Notes: a model not told the origin generated them from the sequence alone. A stretch of DNA of 64,000 bases from Cycas panzhihuaensis (GCA_023213395.1 CM041465.1:16492001-16556000), one strand, 5' to 3'; positions 31,825 through 43,267 are shown, numbered from the stretch's first letter. Translations and numbers: made by a program.

Positions 31825-33649
31825 ATGCGGCGTTTCTCTCATCGTTTGCGCGGTCAACCTCCTTTGTTAGAGGACCCCAAGTATTGCCTTCTTGCCTCGT
31901 CGGATTCCGATCCGACTATGGAGGGATACTCTTCCGATTGGACCTACTATACTTCAGCCATGGAAACCCATGCCCTTCCTCCTGTTATTCCCGGGTCCAC
32001 CCAAGAGGGTGATGACCCCCTTTATTATCCAAATGACCAACACCTTTCTTTCGATGTTCATCCTTCTACCCACGTTGTAGAAGGACCCGTTCCTCTTGAG
32101 GGTCGCCACGTAGTTGGCAATTCTTATGAGGAACGTTCCGAGGATCCTACCTTGTTTGAGGTTCCGATCACCTCTTACGAGTGTGTTGGGACTCCTCCTG
32201 TTGACATAGTTGAGGCTTTCAATGAGTGTTACCGCGCAACACGCTTGCAACCGCGTCCTAGGTGGTTTGAGGATGTTCTTCGTGGAGGGGCCTCTTCCTC
32301 TTCCACTCCCCCACCTCATGCTTCATCCTCATCCACCCTTCCTATGACCACAAATCCTTTCGTGCCTACACGTACGTCCCACTCATTCCCTGCAATGGGG
32401 GCGTGTGTGGCACCTTCCGTCTCTCATCAAGGTCCTAATGCCTTAGGATCTTCTCGTGGTGTGTCTTTCCCTCAACTGAGGGTTAGCATACCCGCTCCTA
32501 ATCAAACCAATGTGCCATCTCCTAATGTGGCGCATACCATCCCTAGTAGGCCTATTGGCCCTGCTAGCTTTCCAACCACTAGTCATGTGGGATCCGCTCC
32601 CACGTATCCTCCAGCCCAGCACGTTGGTGCTTCCTTCTACGTTCCCCCAGGATATACCTCTCAACCTTGGGGGCACGGTAGAGGAAGCTGTCTTCCCGTT
32701 TATGGGGTGGATCCGCTACACCCATATGGGGTTGATCCACCTACGGGTGGCCCATATGGGCAAAACCAGTCCACATCCGTCTTGCCCTTCTTCGGTAATC
32801 CCATCCGTCGTGCCTTCGCAAGGGAACCCGACTCCTTCCAAGGCGCCACCCCACGCCTCTTTTTAGCAGGGCACTTCCTCAAGGAGGGATGGGTGTTCCA
32901 CCCCACCCGCCTCCTTGTGCGTTACCTACCGACATTCGTTGATCCTACAGCTCGGGCAAGGCGCGCCTTCATGGACTTTAGGTCAACCCTCTTTCGGTTG
33001 AGGCGTTGCGAACCAACTTGCCGCCTCATCCCCGAAGTTCCTAGATTCGATGGGACTTGTCAAGAAGACCATGAGCATGTCCGTAGTTTTTCTATGGCAT
33101 GCATCGATTCTTCGGGCTTACGACCATATTTTGATGAAACTATTTCCTAGATCCTTGCGGTGGCGCCTCAAATGGTTCTACCGTCTCCCTGCCCATTCGA
33201 TCCATTCATTCCAGCAATTGGTGGATGAGTTCATCAACTATTTTGATGTAGCTCGTCCATTCGAGAGCGAAATGAAGTCTCTTCTTTCGCTCAAACAAGG
33301 TCACGATGAGATGAATCGTGACTTTGTGCAGCGATTCCACGACTTGCTTCACTCCACTAAGGCAACATTGCCCGAGGAGCTGAAGCGAGACATGTTCGTC
33401 AATGCGCTTCGTCCCGAAGTCCACGTGGAAGTCCTCAAGATGGGGGCGACCACATGTGATTCCGCGATCGCCAAGTGCTTGGCGTTGGAGGCTATTGAGA
33501 TCCAAGTGGGTCTCAAGAAACCTCTTAAGCCCTCACAGCGCCGTGAGGCACCACCCCCTACCAAAGATACCAAACCTTCCCAGCCGACGCGGTCTTCCTC
33601 TCATCCTACCGAGAGGACTTTAGACCCTCTCACATCGGCTATACGCTGA
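31825..33649 (+). pseudogene. Gypsy-D Gag
   Basis: The start ATG is conserved with Gypsy-C (MRxFSxxLRGxPPLLED). A long Ser/Pro/Thr-rich N-terminal half carries VPPGYTSQPWGxxRG and GVDPLHPYGVDPPTGGPYGQN. It is followed by the Gag core with IPEVPRFDG, then after a frame change near 33110, LRWRLKWFYRLP, SFQQLVDEFINYFDVARPF, LLSLKQGHDEMNRDFVQRFHDLLHSTKATLPEELKRDMFVNAL. This is a retrotransposon Gag core behind an unusually long low-complexity N-terminus. The opening frame is 441 codons without a stop, which suggests recent decay. Confidence 0.85.
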
Positions 33650-33650
33650 T

Positions 33651-34960
33651 CTGAGCGTACGATGAAGGAGCTCAAGCTTCAAGCTCCTTCATCTCCTACG
33701 TCAAACAAGCAAGTCCAACAAACTACCCAAGCCCCTCTTCCCAGGAATAGAAACGCCCAGTCCTCTCAAGCGAGGAGGTCTGACCCCCCGCTTGAGAAGA
33801 AGTGGTGCTCCATTCATGGGGATTGCTTCTGACGATTCGCGTTGTAGGGCCCAGCATCCAAAGGATGCCCCTCGACGCGATTCTTCTCCCAAACGGGCCT
33901 CAAAACCTAATTTGGATCAACCAGTTCATAAGGATCCGTTCCCTAAGCATGGGGAACGTGATCGCAAAACCCAAACCAAGAACAACCGTAACCGAGGAAG
34001 ATCGCCGGATCCCCGTCCTTCCCGCGATAAAGGGAAGGACGCTAGGAATCCTTCTTCCTCTTCTCGTTCTCCTAGCCGTCGCACCCCGTCGCCTTCACGA
34101 CCCCGTAACAGGGGGAAGAAGGTGATCCAGTTGCTTGAAGCAACTCCCACTTTTGCCCTTACACGATCTCAAGCCGCTAAGGAAGCAGTGGGAGCTTTTT
34201 GTCCTCCCGCTCCTTCCGACCCTCTTCTGGAGACCCTTCCTCCGGAAGTCCCTCTTTTTCCCAAGGCTATTCCTGTACGCCCGGGTCGTTACGACTTCCG
34301 AAGGGCACTTACCCAACCTACTGGGAAAGGTAAGCCTTTCTCGGTCGTGGACGAGCTCCATACGGTCGCTGCAGGAATGTCCTTGATGGACGTTCTGAGG
34401 AGTTGCCCCAAGCAACGGGCCCTCCTCCTGGAAGCTTTAGGATCAAGTGACGTACCTGTCCACGCTTTGGGTGTCACCCAAGGTGGTGGACCTGCTATTT
34501 CCTTTGATCCTAAGGATCTTCCCCCTGCCGGTGAAAGGGAACGTCAGTGGAACTTCCCATTCACCATCACCATCACCATCGATACACCTGACTGTACTCT
34601 TCGAAGAACTGTTGTCGACAACGGTTCTTCCGTCAATGCCATGCCCTTGCGTGTCATGCAAGAGCTTAGTATTTCCGCCTTGGAACCTGTTCCCTAGCGA
34701 TGCCAAGGGTATGACGGTAGCGAGAAGACCCCTCTGGGATCTATCGCGATTCCGCTTACCCTTGAGGGTAAGACCGTTCTCACCGACGTTGTAGTCCTTG
34801 ATGTTGATGTGGACTACAACCTCCTTCTTGGTCGTCCATGGCTCGATCAAATGGGAGCCGTGTGCTCGACCCTTTGGGGGCAACTTAAATTCGTCCATGA
34901 TGGACGGATGAGAGTGATCCCCTGTGAACGCCCTTTTACTAAACAAACTCGCTCTACCAG
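33651..34960 (+). pseudogene. Gypsy-D Gag zinc finger, basic linker and protease
   Basis: The zinc finger near 33803-33850 reads KKWCSIHGDCF, then is broken by a two-base loss compared with Gypsy-C (CSIHGECFHDDARC). A basic Ser/Arg/Pro-rich linker follows (33960-34100). Protease: RRTVVDNGSSVNAMPL holds the active site as DNGS; later VDYNLLLGRPWLDQMGA is the LLGRPWL box. A TAG in place of a Trp codon (TGG in Gypsy-C) ends the frame at 34697, then it resumes. The element protein would process Gag-Pol. Confidence 0.8.
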
Positions 34961-35794
34961 TTCGACAAACCAAGGTTCATCCACTCATGCCTCGGCTTGC
35001 TCTATTGGGATACCTAACCCGTCCGAGGAAGACCCCGCGTCTTCTCCTCCTAGTCTCACGCGGTTCGCCCCTATTGGCGTTGGGAGTTACGGGTACCTCG
35101 CTTCGTTCAGCGATGATGAGTCGCTCGATGAAGATGAGGATTGTCCTCACCCCGTCTCTTTCCTTCGCGCCAATAGGTCGCACCTGCCTTGTTCTAGATC
35201 CCCGTCTAGAACCCCTCTCGTTGGTGAGGCTAACCCTTCGTGCGTGTCGCACGTCATCGCTTGTGTTGACCCGCCTGTCGGCATTTCTCCTTTTTCGTTA
35301 CCCCCCGTAGGTAATGGTTTCGGGGAATTGCCTTTTGCTCCTTCTGAGGGTCACCTTTCCGTTTTTCCTTCAGATTTCTGTGAGGAAGCTGAGCAACCCG
35401 ATGGTCATCACGGTCCCGTTGCTCTCGCTCCCTCCGGTGCTTCTCCTACTCGAAGTAAGGTCATCCATGGGGTGGATTATTTTGAGGGCGATGAAGCCCT
35501 ACTCGACCTCGAAGCTTTGGATGAGAGACGCTTAGCCGCCTATCAGGCTAACCTAGCATCCAAAGCCTGCTCACAAAGGGCTCACGATAAACGCCGTTCA
35601 GCCCTTTGTTTCGGGACTACGTCCTCAAGCTCGAATATCTCCATGACCGTTTGACCAAATTCAAACCCCGATGGGTTGGTCCCTTTGTCATTATCGAATC
35701 CCTCGATAATGATGCTTCTGAGATAGCCACCACGAAGGGCCTCGAATTTGAGAAAGCCGTTAATGGGATGTTCCTTAAGAAGTTTTACGCATGA
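34961..35794 (+). pseudogene. Gypsy-D pol remnant: RT leader fused to integrase C-terminus
   Basis: 34961-35500 is the acidic spacer before RT (RFAPIGVGSYGYLASFSDDE, VIHGVDYFEGDEALL). Straight after ALL, the frame enters DLEALDERRLAAYQANLASKA, which in Gypsy-C lies near the end of integrase. About 2.65 kb of Gypsy-C sequence (about 49090 to 46437) is absent at this point. The tail then reads KFKPRWVGPFVIIESLDN and FEKAVNGMFLKKFYA, after one frame change near 35600. So RT, RNase H and the catalytic integrase core are gone. Confidence 0.85.
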
Positions 35795-36339
35795 TCCTCG
35801 GCGATTCCTTCGCCTTGCTCCGAAACGAGCCTAAACTACCATCTTAAGGTGTCCCTATTCTTCCCAACCACGGGTAGAGTGGCAACTTAAGATGGATTCT
35901 CCTTCTTCTTTTCTTCCTTCAGGAACCAGCGTTCCCATACTCTCTTGGGAACCCTTGTGTCGTCTTGCTTGGGCATCCCCCAATCGGAAGACACTTGGGG
36001 GCATCGTTGCCCCCCTTTCTCGCCGCTGCTTCTTCGCATATCCCGCTATGCTCTCCTCAGACATGTACTCCGTCACGCCTCCTAACCTCACACCTCTATG
36101 TCGTCCCACTCACGGCGTGTGTGTGTGCCCTGGTTAGGTATGTGGTCGTACATGGAGGGAAACGTGTGCATCATATAACAAAATATACACAACATAAAAC
36201 ATCTGCAACATAACATTCACAATACACAAAAATAAATATACATATCATCCACATATGACACATCATACACAGTATCTCATATCCAAATGGGGTTCCAATC
36301 ACCCCATGCATATATATATACATATCAAAACTCATGTCA

Positions 36340-37501
36340 TCATACATCCTGGGAAGCCAGTGTCCTTGTAGGGGGGGTACAATCATATAGCCCTATATGT
36401 GACCCCACAGGCCCGTCTTTCCTGCCGACCGTGCATATACATATCCTATCGCTGTGGCCCCACTCTGGGGTGCCATCTCCCGTCTCTGTGATCCCTCTCA
36501 CAGGGACCACATGCCTCCGAGGCTCCTCCCGGCCTCCGCGAGCTGCCTCGCTCTCCTCGTCCCTAGGTCGCCCTGTGGTCGCCGCCGCCAGTGTGGGTCC
36601 GTGTCCTGCTCGGCTCGACCTCAAGACCATCTGCGCTACTACCGATCGTATCCGGCACGGATACGATCCCGCTCCCGAGTACCTCCTCTGTCATCCCGAG
36701 ACGCCTGTGATGATTATCACCGGGTCTGCTCTCGCTATCTCGCCTGCACCACCACTGGCCTCTGGAGTCTGGACCTGCTCGCAGCCTGCCTCTCGCGCCG
36801 CGTCATCCCTATCGCGCGTCGTCTCTCTCCTGCTGCAGTCGTCCCTAGGATGTGGCATGCTCTTGGGACTCTGCAGCCCATATGTCCCTCGCCCTCACCA
36901 TCGGGGCGAATGCCTCTCTGTGGGCTCCTGCTGCTCTAGGCTCATCGCCTGCCTGGATGGGCGATTGCCCCTCTGCGTACACCTGAGGGAATATCTCCCT
37001 CGCCATAGCCTCTATCAGTCTCCTGATCTCTGCTGTACCTGCTAATGCAACACGCCATGCGTAAGTCTATATACCATGATCAAATCAAACCAAACATCTA
37101 TCTGGATGCTAAATGACTTTGGAAAAGGTTGGCTCTCACTGTTTGTGGCCTTTGATCCTCACAGTCGCAACATCCTCTCCTCTGGCTCTCACGCCACCGC
37201 AGTGCCTGCCTTCTTGAGCACCTCCTCTGCCTGGGTCCCTCTCCTCGTGGGGGTCGCCCCAGCTCTCATCCCTGTGGATCCCATCGTGATCTGTAGCCTA
37301 CGGGCCCTAGTCACGGGTCCCCTGACCTCACCCTGCGCTCCTGATGGGCCTGCCTCTCCTCCGGCAGCCCCGGATGGACCCTCTGTCTCCTGTCCACTCG
37401 AAGGACCTGCCTCCCCTGCAGGTCGTGACGGGCCAGCCCCACCTCTCCAGCATGTCCCTATCCTCCTGAGTCATCATCTCCATGTAACTCAGCATAGCCA
37501 T
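36340..37501 (-). pseudogene. Opposite-strand gene of Gypsy-D, mobile-domain core deleted
   Basis: Starts at ATG 37501 (minus), reading MAMLSYMEMMTQEDRDMLER, the same start as the Gypsy-C gene (43530). At about 37443 it jumps to sequence matching Gypsy-C 44420, losing the about 0.84 kb that codes the mobile-domain-like region. It then goes through a Gly/Ala/Pro-rich linker, a 101-base intron-like segment (37139-37039, GTGAGA...TTAGCAG), and a C-terminal part ending with PRDEESEAARGGREEPRR. Gypsy-C has PRDEESEAASSRRPRR there. Integrase ends at 35794 on the other strand, so the two genes are convergent. Confidence 0.65.
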
Positions 37502-37730
37502 ACCCACGTTCTCGCGGTTATCTCTCTGCGAGGATAACTACTCACATCAAAACACCTCAAGTCGGGTCTCATGTCACCATTATTACCTTTCTCTCTCTCA
37601 AATCTCTCTCCACCTGAGATTTGGGGCTCTTTTGGCCTCATGTCTATTTTTACGCCTTCACGCCCGTGCATGGCCAAACTCGTGCAGATCTTACGTTGGC
37701 ATGGGTCCCGCATGATTCGGGGCCCACGGC

Positions 37731-37759
37731 AATGATCGCGGCACCGTGATCATTGCTGC
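37731..37759. other. Hairpin upstream of the opposite-strand gene in Gypsy-D
   Basis: GCAATGATCGCG and CGTGATCATTGC flank a 4-base loop, one mismatch. It corresponds to the 13-bp hairpin of Gypsy-C (43268-43297), with paired base changes between the two elements. Confidence 0.55.
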
Positions 37760-38190
37760 AGATAATGGCGACCCCTAAAGGGGGTTTTACGCCCAAAACA
37801 AAAATTCCTTCCGTGGACCCCTGTAGCCCACCGGGACCAGGGCTCCCTAATGCCCAGGTCCCCGCCTCCTTCTGGGTCTGATTCGGATCCCGAGAAGCCT
37901 CCCATTGCCCATAAGGGGCACCTAAACTATGCAAAATAACTTTAAAAACTACAAAAGCAACAAACTTTGAACTTCAATTTGGGTCAGGTTTAGTGATTTC
38001 CACTCACTGGATCTGGTCTCGCTACTGCCATATCGTCTGGCCGATCGTGCTGGCTCTCTCCGCTCTCCGATCCGACGGTCAGATCTCCCTCTGCGTGCCT
38101 CCAAAGTTGGGCGGCGCTCCGCTGCGTAAGGAAATGGCTCTGGTTTCGTACGAGAGCCGGTGAAAATGAATCCATTTTCCCGTCGATTTC

Positions 38191-38198
38191 CTTATATA
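38191..38198 (-). promoter_or_regulatory. TATA box of the opposite-strand gene in Gypsy-D
   Basis: Minus-strand TATATAAG at the position equivalent to 42825 in Gypsy-C. The GTGAGTGG donor-like motif lies about 190 bases downstream on the minus strand (near 38005). Confidence 0.5.
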
Positions 38199-38716
38199 AA
38201 GTGGCCCCCAACGGCACTTCCTGCATTTTGGTCTCGCGTCAGTCGTTGGGACTGTCTCGTTGCCCCGATTACCTTTGCCTTCTGGCCCTGTCGTCAATCG
38301 CGCTATATTGATGCCCCTTTTTGCCCTCTTGCAAGGGCATTTATGGTGCATCATCATCGCGCTTTTGCCAGGATCCTTCTGCATCGTTTTGCGCACTACT
38401 CCCGTGCCTGCCCGAGTTTATACTCGTTCGGCTCGTTTCGCCACCCTGGACTCATTTCCGCAGTCCTTTCCCGCTCTTGGAGTCCCCAAAGGGAATGTCC
38501 CCCCCACTCGGGGGCATGTTTCCCTTTCTAAAGGCGACCTTTTGGCACTCCAAGGGGTTTTTCTCCCCTCTGACCGCGCTCCGCCGGTGATTGGATTGTT
38601 TGTTCTCGCCCTGGGTTACCTCATTGCTAGGTCCTCCTACCCTTCACGGCCATTTTCTGCTGACTTGTTGTGCGTTGCTCCCATCACCCATCGATTGCTT
38701 GGATTTTGCGTCGTCG

Positions 38717-39212
38717 ATGTCTGTCTACATCTTTACCGACGGCGGAAGCCGCGGTAATCCTGGACCTTCTCGCCCGCATGGATCCTCCGCACTCTTACGG
38801 ACATAATCTCCTCCGCTCGATCTTCCTCCCAGAGGCTACCAACAACGAAGCTGAGTATACAGCTGTTATTGAAGCCCTTACTGATGCTCTCCATTTCCAT
38901 CACGGACCCATTGTTTTGTTTTGTGACTCTCAAATTGTGGTGTCCCATCTCACTCAGGTTTACCAGGTGCGATGCCCTCACTTGAGGACTCTCGCTTCTA
39001 CCGCCAGATCCCTCCTGGCCCGCTTTTCTTTTGTCGATATCCAGCATATCCCTCGGGCCCTCAACGCTAAGGCAGATAGCCTCGTTCGCCTTATCCTTGA
39101 GCGCCGCCTCTCCCTTCTTGGCCGAGTCCACGAGGTTTGCACAGCCTTCCCGTCGCCCAAGCCCCGGTGTCTGTCACTTTGCTTTATGATCCGTTCGCAC
39201 CTCCGAAACTAG
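38717..39212 (+). pseudogene. Archaeal-type RNase H of Gypsy-D
   Basis: ATG 38717 begins SVYIFTDGGSRGNPGPS, with the first catalytic Asp. A frameshift follows, and the second frame reads LPEATNNEAEYTAVIEALTDALHFHHGPIVLFCDSQIVVSHLTQVYQVRC and LLARFSFVDIQHIPRALNAKADSLV. The Glu, second Asp (FCDSQ) and last Asp (AKADS) are all present, so all four catalytic residues survive and only the frame is broken. DGGSRGNPGP and NNEAEY are marks of the archaeal/bacterial-like RNase H found in Tat elements. Here it is a separate ORF with its own ATG, after integrase and near the 3' LTR. Confidence 0.85.
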
Positions 39213-39531
39213 GTTACTAATGAGGTAAAACTATGGTACCCACTATTTGTTCTTTATTTAGCTATACATGTTCCTTTGCATCCTTTGTGGTGGGGGTAGC
39301 CCCCTCACCTATCTCATTCTCCCAGTCGGTTTCCAGGTGGCCCATAGGCAGTCCCTATGTTGTCTCCACCACCGTTTTCGTATCCACGCGTCCCGCCACG
39401 ACACTCGCCGGCACCCTTGCCTACTGTTATGATCTTGATTGATATATCTATATACACATGTACTACTGACAGTTGTGTTGCCGATTCGCCATCGCACCAA
39501 AGCCCAAGCGGCGAGGCTCACGCTAAGGCGA

Positions 39532-42084
39532 TGTTTCCCGGCTTCTGAGAATGGATACGGAATCACCGACTTAGGTAAGTGCAGGTATGTCTCTTGCATT
39601 ATCATCGCTTTCTTTTACTGGATGTTTGCTTGCGTATCTACATGTGTATGACTTTGTGGGCGGCCTTGTAGTCGTCCACACTTATTTTAAGCCTATGACG
39701 ACTATAGCAGGGGCACACTCCCAGCGAGTGTGGTACCACAGTGACCGACATTTCCCGCATCTATCCTCTTCGCACCAGGATCCACTAGGTGTGTGCCATC
39801 CCCACCCGGTTGATGACTCATCATCGTTTGGTCAACTTGCCACCCCACTCGAGCCCTATTTTTGCTCCTTTGGACCCGTTTTGTTAGCTTCTTTGCTCCT
39901 GGGTAGGTGTTTTAGCGTTATGTCAGCCTTTTCGATCGCCCCGCCTCAACCCGGGTGGTTGGTGGGCCCCATTCTCTGCCCTAGGCGCGTACCGCTAGAT
40001 TTTTTGTGGTACCGCTAGAATATCCGCGGTACCGCGAATATTCCGGCCAGACGATCGCCTCGCATTATTTTTAAAATCCGCCGTGGTAATTTCGCATTTA
40101 TGCGAAAGCGCCACGTGGCTCGCTTTATTTCTCCTCCATGCGCCCTAATCGCACGGTTTAGGGTTTTGCTTGAGTACTTAAGCCCTTTTGGCTCATTTTC
40201 AAATATCTTTTGGCTCACTTTTGAAGTTGCTCTCAAGAAAAACACTCTCTGCTCTCGCTCTTCTCTCTTGTTTTTGCTGAATCGGACTGCACCTCTTCAT
40301 ACAAAGGCCCGCCTCCTTTGGCTACCGAGACATTCTCTCACCCTCAAACGCCTTGGAGAGGGCTCCTTTGAAGCTTTCACGGTAGTTTCTACCAGGCGAT
40401 CACGAGTTCCCCTGCTGCGGTGTTTCCTGTCACACCCGTAGCAGGGCCTCAAGCCTGCTCCACTCCAGATCTGGGCTATTTTTCCAGCCCTTCTTCACTA
40501 TCCTTTAGCCGAGGCAAATCCTTGCCTCCCTTCCCGTATTCTTCATTTTGCATTTGTTTTTTTGTGATATTTATACTTCAGCTTATTTGTTCCTACTTGT
40601 TTCGTGAGAGTTAGTTTTCCTCCCTTTGGAGGACTGTTATACCACTCTCCCTGTGCTTCTTGCCTGCGTTTGCTGTCCAAGGCAGCGGCGTTGAGGGGTT
40701 GCATAGGTTTTGGAGAGGAGCTGGGTGGATTCCGTACCACCTTCCACGCTCCCTAGGCGGCTCTTAGCCCCCAAAACCTCCCTCTTGCCTCGTGCTTCCC
40801 TTGGCTTGCAAACAAGGGTTTGAAGGCTCCCTTTAGTCGCCCAAACCAGCACTGTCACAAGTTGCAGCACTGATTTGGGACCCTTTGTTCAGGTTTGGGT
40901 GCCATCCATAGGCCCCAATCACGGGTTCTTGCTTCACCCTTGCTCCACGGTCACCCGGTTTGCTCCCCGTAGCATCCCAGTCCCCCGTGGGTATCTTTGG
41001 GTCTCTCTTGCCCCTTTTTTCAACCATTTTTCCAGCCTTGGTTCTTGACTTTCTCCTCGCTGCCTTGTGGCTCCTGGGGGGAGGTTGGGGCACCGTTTGC
41101 GGGAAGTAGGCCACTCTGAGGCTTACCTTGTTGTTTCCTTCCATTTGGGTCACTGTCCTTTGGTATTTTCCTTATTGGACTAACACTAACGTATGTATAT
41201 TTAGACTCTTGTTTATGTTGCTAGACATATATTGTTAGATCTTTGCGTTGCATGTTAGTGCTCTTCCTTCAGGAAGAGGGAGACCCTTGTTGCTTGCAGG
41301 TACTCAAGACGCGCGGAGAACGTTGCCCGTTGGCCTCTCTACCGGTAAGTGTTCTTTGCATGTATCATGTTTTATGCTATCTCATTTACTAGTTAGCATT
41401 CTTTTCCTTCCTTTGGTATCGCATTTACTTTTTTGGGGAGGGTAAGGAACCCCCTTTTTACCCGCCGCTACATCCCGCATCCGGTACATCGCGCGGAGTG
41501 GTTGGGTGCTCCTCGTGGAGGCTACGTCATCTCGCACACCTTCGGCCCAGGTGCACGCTTCCTTCCTCTTCGCTACCCTTGTTCTCCCTTTTATTCTTTT
41601 CTTAGTAATTAGAACATTGAAAGATTAAAAGGGGAAATTGCTTTTGTATTTGTTTGCTTTGTTGCATGCACCCCCTATTATCCGTAGGAAAGATCGTAAG
41701 AGTTTTCTTTGTCCTTACCTTTCCTTCCTTTTCCTTAACCGCACGAGCGCCTTGCTTCCTGCATCGCTCGTGCATCCGGTCAGGTTGTGTAGGATTACTC
41801 CTAGCCTGTCTCCAGTAGGCCTTCTCTTCCCCTTCCGCCACCCAAGGGTGGGAGGGTCCTATTCCCGTGTCAACTCAGTTCATCCCACGCCTTCGCCCCT
41901 TGATCGAGGTGGGGAAGGGTCGCCCAATAGTAGCCATACTCCATTGCAGATCCCGAACTTGCGCCCGGCCGCATTGGGCGCCTGCGTGGTAGTTACCCGC
42001 CTTTTAGGTTCCACTTTCTATCATTTCATCACTTACTCCTCCCACGCCTATCAGTTAGGTAGTTATCCCGTAGCAGCGCGTCCA
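39532..42084 (+). repeat. 3' LTR of Gypsy-D
   Basis: TGTTTCCCGGC to GCGTCCA, followed by CAAAG. The preceding purine tract is weak (CTAAGGCGA). An imperfect 26-bp palindrome centred on CGCGGTACCGCG lies at 40018-40043; the 5' LTR has GATC-type sequence there. Confidence 0.92.
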
Positions 42085-42296
42085 CAAAGCAACGCAATGG
42101 ACCCACAATAGAAACGGAGAGCATCGGTAAGGGCTTCAATAACGGCCGTGTACTTGGCTTCGTTATTGGTTGCCTCAGGAAGAAAGACCCCGAAACGCAA
42201 GAAATCGTGTCCGGCGGAGCTGCGAAGAATCCACGTAGCGGCGGAAGGTCTGGGGTTGCCGCGACTTCCACCGTCGGTAAAAACGAGAAGAGACAT
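42085..42296 (-). pseudogene. Archaeal-type RNase H of Gypsy-C, N-terminal part
   Basis: Starts at ATG 42296: SLLVFTDGGSRGNPRPSA (first catalytic Asp), then VFLPEATNNEAKYTAVIEALTDAL. The Glu of NNEAE is Lys-shifted (NNEAK changes the second position; the Glu in NNE and VIEAL remain). The frame is open until the Gypsy-D insertion. Together with 28921-29134 it forms one gene downstream of the integrase and the opposite-strand gene. Confidence 0.85.
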
Positions 42297-42824
42297 GGCT
42301 GGATACTAAGCTCTAGGCAGCAAATAAATAGCAATGAAATTAAAAGAAAGACTCGGATGGCGAGTAAGAAGGTGGCAGAGAAGGGTAGGAGGACCTAGCA
42401 ATGAGGTTACCCGAGAACAAAAGCAAGCAATCTGGCCATTGGCTGAGAGCGGGCAGAGAAAAGACGCCTTGGAGTGCCAAAGGTTGCTTTGGGAAGCAAA
42501 ACATGCCCCCAGACGGGGGAGCATTTCCTTTGGGGACCCCAAGGGTGAGAAAGGGTTGCAAAAATGAGTCCAAGGTGGGAAAACGAGCCAAACAAGTATA
42601 AACTCGGGCATGCACGGGAGCAGCGCGTAAAACAGTACAGAAGGGCCCTGCCAAAAGTGCGATAATGAGGTGCCATAAATGCCCTCGCAAGAGGAGGCAA
42701 AAAGGGTGTCCATGGAGCACAATGGGTGACAGGGCCAGAAGGCAAAGGCTATCAGGGCGACGGGACAGTCCCAACGACTATTGCAGAGCCAAAAACGGAA
42801 GAAATGCCCATTGGGGCCCCCGGC
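42297..42824. promoter_or_regulatory. Divergent spacer between RNase H and the opposite-strand gene of Gypsy-C
   Basis: About 530 bases separate the RNase H ATG (minus) from the TATA box (plus). Gypsy-D (38199-38716) and Gypsy-E (355-923) keep a spacer of the same size with recognisable similarity. It holds long open frames in more than one register that differ between copies, so I treat them as chance. It may serve as a two-way promoter; inferred only. Confidence 0.4.
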
Positions 42825-42833
42825 TATATAAAG
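42825..42833 (+). promoter_or_regulatory. TATA box of the opposite-strand gene in Gypsy-C
   Basis: TATATAAAG in a GC-rich setting, conserved in position in D and E. Confidence 0.6.
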
Positions 42834-43267
42834 AAAAATAATGAAAATCGAATTCATTTTCACCGGCTCTCGTGCGAAACCAGAGCCTCTTCCTTACGAC
42901 GCGGAGTTCTACCTGACTTCGGAGGCACGCAGGGGATGATCCGACCATTGGATTCGAGTGAGAAGACAATCGTCATGACCCCAGAGACGAGATGGCGACG
43001 GTCAGGCCAGACCCAGTGAGTGGATCTCACGAAACCCTTGTCATTTCAAAGTTTAAAGATTATTACTTTTTAGTTAATTGTTAATGCTTTTTATGCCCCT
43101 CATGGGCAATTAAAGGCCTCCTGGAGTCTGAATTAGACCCGGAAAGAGGCGGGGACCTGGGAATTAGGCAGCCTGGTCCCGGTGGGCCCCATGGGAGGTC
43201 CACCACAAAATTTTTTGATTTTCTGGGCCAAAAACCCCCTTTTTAGGGGGGTTGCTAGCAGTACCGT

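Larger units (their letters stand above)
29135..42084 (+). mobile_element. Gypsy-D, internally deleted family X element
   Basis: LTRs 29135-31655 and 39532-42084, exact 5-bp duplication CAAAG. Same plan as Gypsy-C but opposite orientation. RT, RNase H and most of integrase are missing, and the opposite-strand gene lacks its mobile-domain core. It therefore must have used proteins from a relative to move. It inserted into the archaeal-type RNase H gene of Gypsy-C. Confidence 0.93.

Noticed and set aside
36287-37045. 252-codon plus-strand ORF in Gypsy-D
   Set aside because: Shadow of the antisense gene tail on the minus strand, which is conserved with Gypsy-C.
42306-42863. 185-codon minus-strand ORF upstream of the Gypsy-C RNase H
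   Set aside because: The matching spacer in Gypsy-D is open in a different register, so no shared protein is supported.
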